From a candidate division Zixibacteria bacterium 4484_93 (GTDB lineage: Bacteria > UBP14 > UBA6098 > 4484-93), in assembly GCA_002085385.1 (NCBI GenBank), contig NATO01000037.1:1-10005 (forward strand): a stretch of 10,005 nt of DNA. The letters run 5' to 3'. The translations under genes and the position numbers were made by a program. The notes under the pieces were generated by a model. That model searched no databases. It had not been told where the DNA came from and saw only the letters and a list, made by a program, of their open reading frames with translations. This document shows positions 7,138 through 10,005 of this stretch, piece by piece (positions within the stretch are counted from its first letter, which is position 1; each line of letters begins with the position of its first letter).

Positions 7138-8495
7138 ATACCTTCCGGTTCGGGTGGAGCAGGTGGAATGAACTGCTTGTTTATAAGGAGCTGGGTCTCT
7201 TCTCTTGCTCTTTTAATCTTTGCTTCGGCGACCTTGAACAGCTCTTCTTTTGACATCTTTATTCTTGCTATTCCCTGCTCGATGGCTTTCATACCGACAG
7301 CAACCGCCTCCCGTGGAAATACCTCCCACTCGTCCATAGTCGGGATGATGTAGTCTTCCCGCAGCCCGTTGTCCTCTGCTACCTTGGCGAGCTCGAGTGC
7401 GGCAGCGATGCACATCTCGTCTGTGATTGTTTTTGCCTGGACATCGAGTGTCCCGCGGAAGATACCTGGGAAACCAAGAGAGTTATTCACCTGATTGGGG
7501 AAATCGCTTCTTCCTGTTGCGACAATTCTTGCTCCTGCATCCTTTGCATCCCAGGGGAATATCTCCGGCACGGGGTTTGCACAGGTGAAGAGTATTGCAT
7601 CCTTTGCCATAGTTGAAACCCATTCAGGCTCAATGACACCGGGCCCGGATTTCGACAGTGCAATACAGACATCTGCTCCCTTCATTGCCTCAGGGATGCC
7701 TCCTCTGACCTTGTGAGGATTGGTCATCTGCGCCAGTTCCCATTTCTCCTTATATCTCTCTGGAAGGTCATCCCTGTCGGTGTGGAGTGTTCCCTTGGAA
7801 TCGACTAAGATGACATTCTTCGGGTCGATGCCGATATCGAAGAGGAGATGTGCAATTCTGACATTAGCAGCTCCTACCCCTATCATAGCGACCTTTATCT
7901 CTGGAAGTTTCTTCCCCACGATTTTAACAGCGTTTATGAGTCCCGCGACCGTGACCGCGGCTGTTCCCTGCTGGTCGTCATGCCAGACAGGTATCCTTGC
8001 GCGCTTCCTGAGCTGCTCAAGTACATAGAAGCACTTTGGCTGGGAGATGTCCTCGAGGTTTATTCCGCCAAATGAAGGCTGAATGAGAAGCACTGTTTCG
8101 ATTATCTTGTCAGGGTCCTTTGTGTCGAGGCAGACTGGCACAGCATCAACTCCGCCAAGATATTTGAAAAGAAGAGCCTTGCCCTCCATAACAGGAAGAC
8201 CTGCCTCGGGACCGATATCACCGAGCCCCAGAACCCTTGTTCCGTCGGACACGACAGCTATCATATTAGCTTTGTTTGTGTGCTTGAAGACCATATCGGG
8301 GTTGTTGTAGATGTCCATACAGGGCTTGGCAACCCCCGGTGTGTACCAGATGCCGAAATCCTGGAAATCCCTGATAATGCACTTTGGCACCACCTCAACC
8401 TTCCCCTGATAGAACGGGTGGAGCTGCATAGCAAGTTTGCCCGGACGCTCCGCCTTCTTAATCAACTCCTCTCTTGTGAGTTTTTTCTCTCCCAT
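7134..8495 (-). CDS. NAD-dependent malic enzyme
   Basis: 453 residues, the short bacterial form without a phosphotransacetylase domain. Catalytic features: Tyr51 in GIWYTPGVA (general acid), Lys106 in MEGKALLFK (general base), metal ligands Glu147-Asp148 (INLED) and Asp173-Asp174 in WHDDQQGTA. The Rossmann motif GVGAAN is at 206-211, with Asp232 at the end of the following strand (LVDSKG), suggesting NAD rather than NADP. Reaction: malate + NAD+ to pyruvate + CO2 + NADH, reversible in principle; cytoplasmic. A proline-rich tail (443-450) ends the protein. Start ATG 8495 has an excellent AAAGGAGG five bases upstream. It is the first gene of a malic enzyme-rex unit behind a Rex-type operator, so its expression likely follows the NADH/NAD+ ratio. 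Confidence 0.94.
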   Translation of the reverse strand: MGEKKLTREELIKKAERPGKLAMQLHPFYQGKVEVVPKCIIRDFQDFGIWYTPGVAKPCMDIYNNPDMVFKHTNKANMIAVVSDGTRVLGLGDIGPEAGLPVMEGKALLFKYLGGVDAVPVCLDTKDPDKIIETVLLIQPSFGGINLEDISQPKCFYVLEQLRKRARIPVWHDDQQGTAAVTVAGLINAVKIVGKKLPEIKVAMIGVGAANVRIAHLLFDIGIDPKNVILVDSKGTLHTDRDDLPERYKEKWELAQMTNPHKVRGGIPEAMKGADVCIALSKSGPGVIEPEWVSTMAKDAILFTCANPVPEIFPWDAKDAGARIVATGRSDFPNQVNNSLGFPGIFRGTLDVQAKTITDEMCIAAALELAKVAEDNGLREDYIIPTMDEWEVFPREAVAVGMKAIEQGIARIKMSKEELFKVAEAKIKRAREETQLLINKQFIPPAPPEPEGI

Positions 8496-8517
8496 TTTTT
8501 CCTCCTTTGCGAAGAGA

Positions 8518-8535
8518 ATGTGAATGTTTTCACTA
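8518..8535. promoter_or_regulatory. Rex operator upstream of malic enzyme-rex
   Basis: ATGTGAATGTTTTCACTA matches the Rex consensus TTGTGAA-N4-TTCACAA at 11 of 14 arm positions, including the complete inner core GTGAA-N4-TTCAC with perfect inverted arms. It starts right at the end of the -10 box and covers the expected transcription start, the classic place for a repressor. With rex itself two genes downstream in the same unit, autoregulation is the simplest reading. Confidence 0.78.
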
Positions 8536-8562
8536 AAATAGATTTGTGTGGTGTTTTGTCAA
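8535..8562 (-). promoter_or_regulatory. Sigma70-type promoter of malic enzyme-rex
   Basis: Minus strand TTGACA (8562-8557, perfect -35), 16 bases, TATTTT (8540-8535). It lies in the 78-base gap between the RtcB-like and malic enzyme genes, overlapping the Rex operator at its downstream edge. The leader to ATG 8495 would be about 33 bases. Confidence 0.72.
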
Positions 8563-8573
8563 GGGAAATAGTT

Positions 8574-9611
8574 TTACCCTTTCACGACACCGAGAGGCAC
8601 AAGTCTTGCGACCTTTTTTGATAGGTTTGCTCCGCAGACCGCTTCAACAATCTCGTCTATATCTTTATATGCTTCCGGCACCTCCTCTGCCAGTGTTCTT
8701 CTGCTCTTTGCCCGGACATAGATTCCCCTTTTTTCCATCTCGGATACGATGTCTTTTCCCTTTGTTTTTCGTATTGCGGCGTGGCGAGACATAACCCTTC
8801 CTGCTCCGTGGCAGGTCGAGCCAAACGAGCGCTGCATTGCGGTCTCTGTTCCGACGAGTATGTATGATGCTGTTCCCATATCGCCTGGGATGATGACCGG
8901 TTGACCTGTCTTTTTGAATTCTTCCGGTATTTCCCTGTTTCCCGGTTCGAATGCCCTTGTTGCTCCCTTTCGGTGGATAAGCAGCTTCATCTTTTTCCCG
9001 TCTACGATATGTGTCTCGAACTTTGCGATATTGTGTGCTACATCGTAGAGAATGTGCATACCGAGCCTTTCTGCCGGGGTTTCAAGCGCTTTTTCAAACG
9101 ATTCTCTGACCCAGTGAGTAATCATCTGGCGGTTTGCCCAGGCATAGTTTGCCGCCGATGCCATCGCACCAAGGTATCTTTTCCCCTCCGGTGATGATAT
9201 TGGGGCGCAGGCAAGTTGCCTATCGGGCAAATTTATCCCGTATCTTGCCATAGCGGGGATGAACTCTTTCATATAGTCCTCGCAGACCTGAAAACCCAGT
9301 CCTCTGGAGCCTGTGTGGACCATAACGGTTACCTGTCCCTCGAAGAGTCCGAGGATTTTTGCCGTTCTCTCATCGAATATCCGTTCGACTGTCTGTATCT
9401 CGAGGAAATGGTTCCCTGCTCCGAGTGTCCCGAGCTGTGGCAGTCCTCGCTCGAAAGCCCGTTTCGAGAGGTTTTCCGGGTTGGCAAAATCCATCTTCCC
9501 TTTCTCTTCTGTGAAGATAGTGTCTTCTTTCCAGCCGAACCCGTTTCTCACTGCCCATTGGCTCCCATCGACAAGGACCTCTCTAAGCTCCTTCTGGGAC
9601 AGATGCACCAT
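8574..9611 (-). CDS. rtcB: RtcB-like RNA ligase lacking the N-terminal ~135 residues
   Basis: 345 residues from ATG 9611. Aligned from memory to Pyrococcus RtcB (481 residues), Met1 corresponds to about residue 136 and the match then runs to the C-terminus (LGVVKG). Present: His68 (GNHFLE, family His203), His99 (VMVHTGSRGLG, His234), His193 (DVAHNI, His329) and the guanylylated His268 (STCHGAGR, His404). Missing: the whole N-terminal part with the DGHQGYGFPIGG and GYDINCG motifs, including the metal ligands Asp95 and Cys98. Full RtcB joins RNA 3'-phosphate or 2',3'-cyclic phosphate ends to 5'-OH in tRNA splicing and RNA repair. This form should not be active alone unless the missing part is supplied in trans. 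The open frame continues upstream to 9728 but that extension is AT-rich, unlike RtcB, and contains the promoter and Shine-Dalgarno. It could be a decayed gene, a split gene or an assembly junction. Confidence 0.85.
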   Translation of the reverse strand: MVHLSQKELREVLVDGSQWAVRNGFGWKEDTIFTEEKGKMDFANPENLSKRAFERGLPQLGTLGAGNHFLEIQTVERIFDERTAKILGLFEGQVTVMVHTGSRGLGFQVCEDYMKEFIPAMARYGINLPDRQLACAPISSPEGKRYLGAMASAANYAWANRQMITHWVRESFEKALETPAERLGMHILYDVAHNIAKFETHIVDGKKMKLLIHRKGATRAFEPGNREIPEEFKKTGQPVIIPGDMGTASYILVGTETAMQRSFGSTCHGAGRVMSRHAAIRKTKGKDIVSEMEKRGIYVRAKSRRTLAEEVPEAYKDIDEIVEAVCGANLSKKVARLVPLGVVKG

Positions 9612-9619
9612 TATAATAA

Positions 9620-9626
9620 CCTCCTC
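9620..9626 (-). promoter_or_regulatory. Strong Shine-Dalgarno of the truncated RtcB-like gene
   Basis: GAGGAGG on the minus strand, eight bases before ATG 9611. It fixes the start at 9611 rather than any upstream codon, and shows the shortened reading frame has a proper translation signal. Confidence 0.75.
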
Positions 9627-9653
9627 AAAGTTGTGTAGGTTGTGAATGCTATG

Positions 9654-9681
9654 AATATAATAAACGAATAATTTATTCCAA
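9654..9681 (-). promoter_or_regulatory. Possible promoter of the RtcB-like gene
   Basis: Minus strand TTGGAA (9681-9676), 16 bases, TATATT (9659-9654), with a leader of about 36 bases to ATG 9611. The region is AT-rich, so chance matches are likely. It lies just left of, and points away from, the plus-strand serpin promoter. Confidence 0.4.
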
Positions 9682-9695
9682 CAGCAAAAAATAGA

Positions 9696-9724
9696 TTGAC
9701 TTGCCCTGTATGTTTTGATATTAT
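9696..9724 (+). promoter_or_regulatory. Sigma70-type promoter of the serpin gene
   Basis: TTGACT (9696-9701), 17 bases, TATTAT (9719-9724): one mismatch to each consensus hexamer and optimal spacing. Expected transcription start is near 9731, about 30 bases before the serpin start codon. Confidence 0.72.
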
Positions 9725-9760
9725 TCACAGAATGTTGAGCTCCGTCGAGGGGGTATGATG

Positions 9761-10005
9761 ATGAGGTCTCTATTCGGTATTGTTTTGCTTTCTGTTTTTC
9801 TGTTCTCGATGGGGGTAGCCGGTGTGGCTGGTGATACCCTACATTCGGTTGATGAGGAGATTATCTCGGCGAATACGCTCTTCGGTTTTAACCTATTCTC
9901 CGAGCTTGTCCGCGAGGATGCAGGTAAGAATGTCTTTATCTCCCCGTTGAGTATATCGATTGCCCTCGGGATGACCTACAACGGCGCAGCAGGCAAGACA
10001 CAAGA
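9761..10005 (+). CDS. Serpin family protease inhibitor, secreted, N-terminal part
   Basis: About 81 codons are visible; the gene runs off the right edge, so the reactive-centre loop is not seen. Residues 1-22 form a signal peptide (Met-Arg, then a hydrophobic core, then small residues) with likely cleavage before DTLHS. After that comes a clear serpin start: NTLFGFNLFSELV (helix A), NVFISPLSISIALGMTYNGAAGKTQ with the strongly conserved N-V-F-I-S-P-L-S-I-A-L-M pattern of strand 6B and helix B. Family role: suicide inhibition of serine or cysteine proteases; export suggests defence against external proteases. Three ATGs stand in tandem (9755, 9758, 9761); the GAGGGGG at 9747-9753 is best spaced (7 bases) for the third. 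It has its own promoter and is divergent from all other genes here. Confidence 0.88.
   Translation, partial: MRSLFGIVLLSVFLFSMGVAGVAGDTLHSVDEEIISANTLFGFNLFSELVREDAGKNVFISPLSISIALGMTYNGAAGKTQ

Noticed and set aside
9640..9657. TTGTGAA half-site (9640-9646) downstream of the possible RtcB promoter, considered as a third Rex operator.
   Set aside because: The second arm (ATGAATA) matches the consensus TTCACAA at only 3 of 7 positions; a single half-site is expected by chance in AT-rich DNA.
9612..9728. In-frame upstream extension of the RtcB-like gene (39 residues) containing His-Asn pairs, considered as a C-terminal piece of a split intein.
   Set aside because: The region is AT-rich and holds a promoter-like pair and the Shine-Dalgarno. 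The His-Asn dipeptides are not followed by Cys, Ser or Thr, and known RtcB inteins sit near Cys98, not here.

Overview
The window is a compact, almost wholly minus-strand gene cluster from a bacterium, probably an uncultured anaerobe. The reasons are bacterial sigma70-like promoters, Shine-Dalgarno sites, a Rex redox repressor, an oxygen-sensitive iron-sulfur and hydrogenase machinery, and frequent ATA, AGA and AGG codons. No ribosomal or other taxonomic marker is present, so I do not name a phylum. Intergenic gaps are short and no stretch over 300 bases lacks a gene.

Reading in the direction of transcription (right to left): a serpin-family secreted protein starts on the plus strand at the right edge and runs off the window. 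Divergent from it lies an RtcB-type RNA ligase gene that lacks about the first 135 residues of the family yet has its own good ribosome binding site. Next comes an NAD-type malic enzyme gene translationally coupled (ATGA overlap) to rex. It is driven by a promoter (TTGACA-N16-TATTTT) with a near-consensus Rex operator just downstream of the -10.

After rex, a second promoter of the same design (TTGACG-N16-TATTTT), with a weaker Rex-like palindrome, precedes an eight-gene operon: a 4Fe-4S electron-transfer subunit (sulfhydrogenase beta / AsrA type), an FAD/NAD(P)-binding 2Fe-2S diaphorase subunit (sulfhydrogenase gamma / AsrB type), a degenerate molybdopterin-oxidoreductase-like protein, a four-cluster ferredoxin (HycB/CooF type), then the NuoH-, NuoB-, NuoC- and NuoD-like subunits of a group 4 (Mbh/Ech-like) membrane-bound [NiFe] hydrogenase. 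The last gene runs off the left edge.

My reading (inference) is an NAD(P)H-linked membrane hydrogenase assembled from a soluble-hydrogenase diaphorase module, a formate-dehydrogenase-like protein without its active site, a polyferredoxin wire and a membrane hydrogenase core. Rex would place it under control of the NADH/NAD+ ratio together with malic enzyme, so it would serve redox balance in fermentative metabolism. Any ion-pumping antiporter subunits must lie beyond the left edge or elsewhere.
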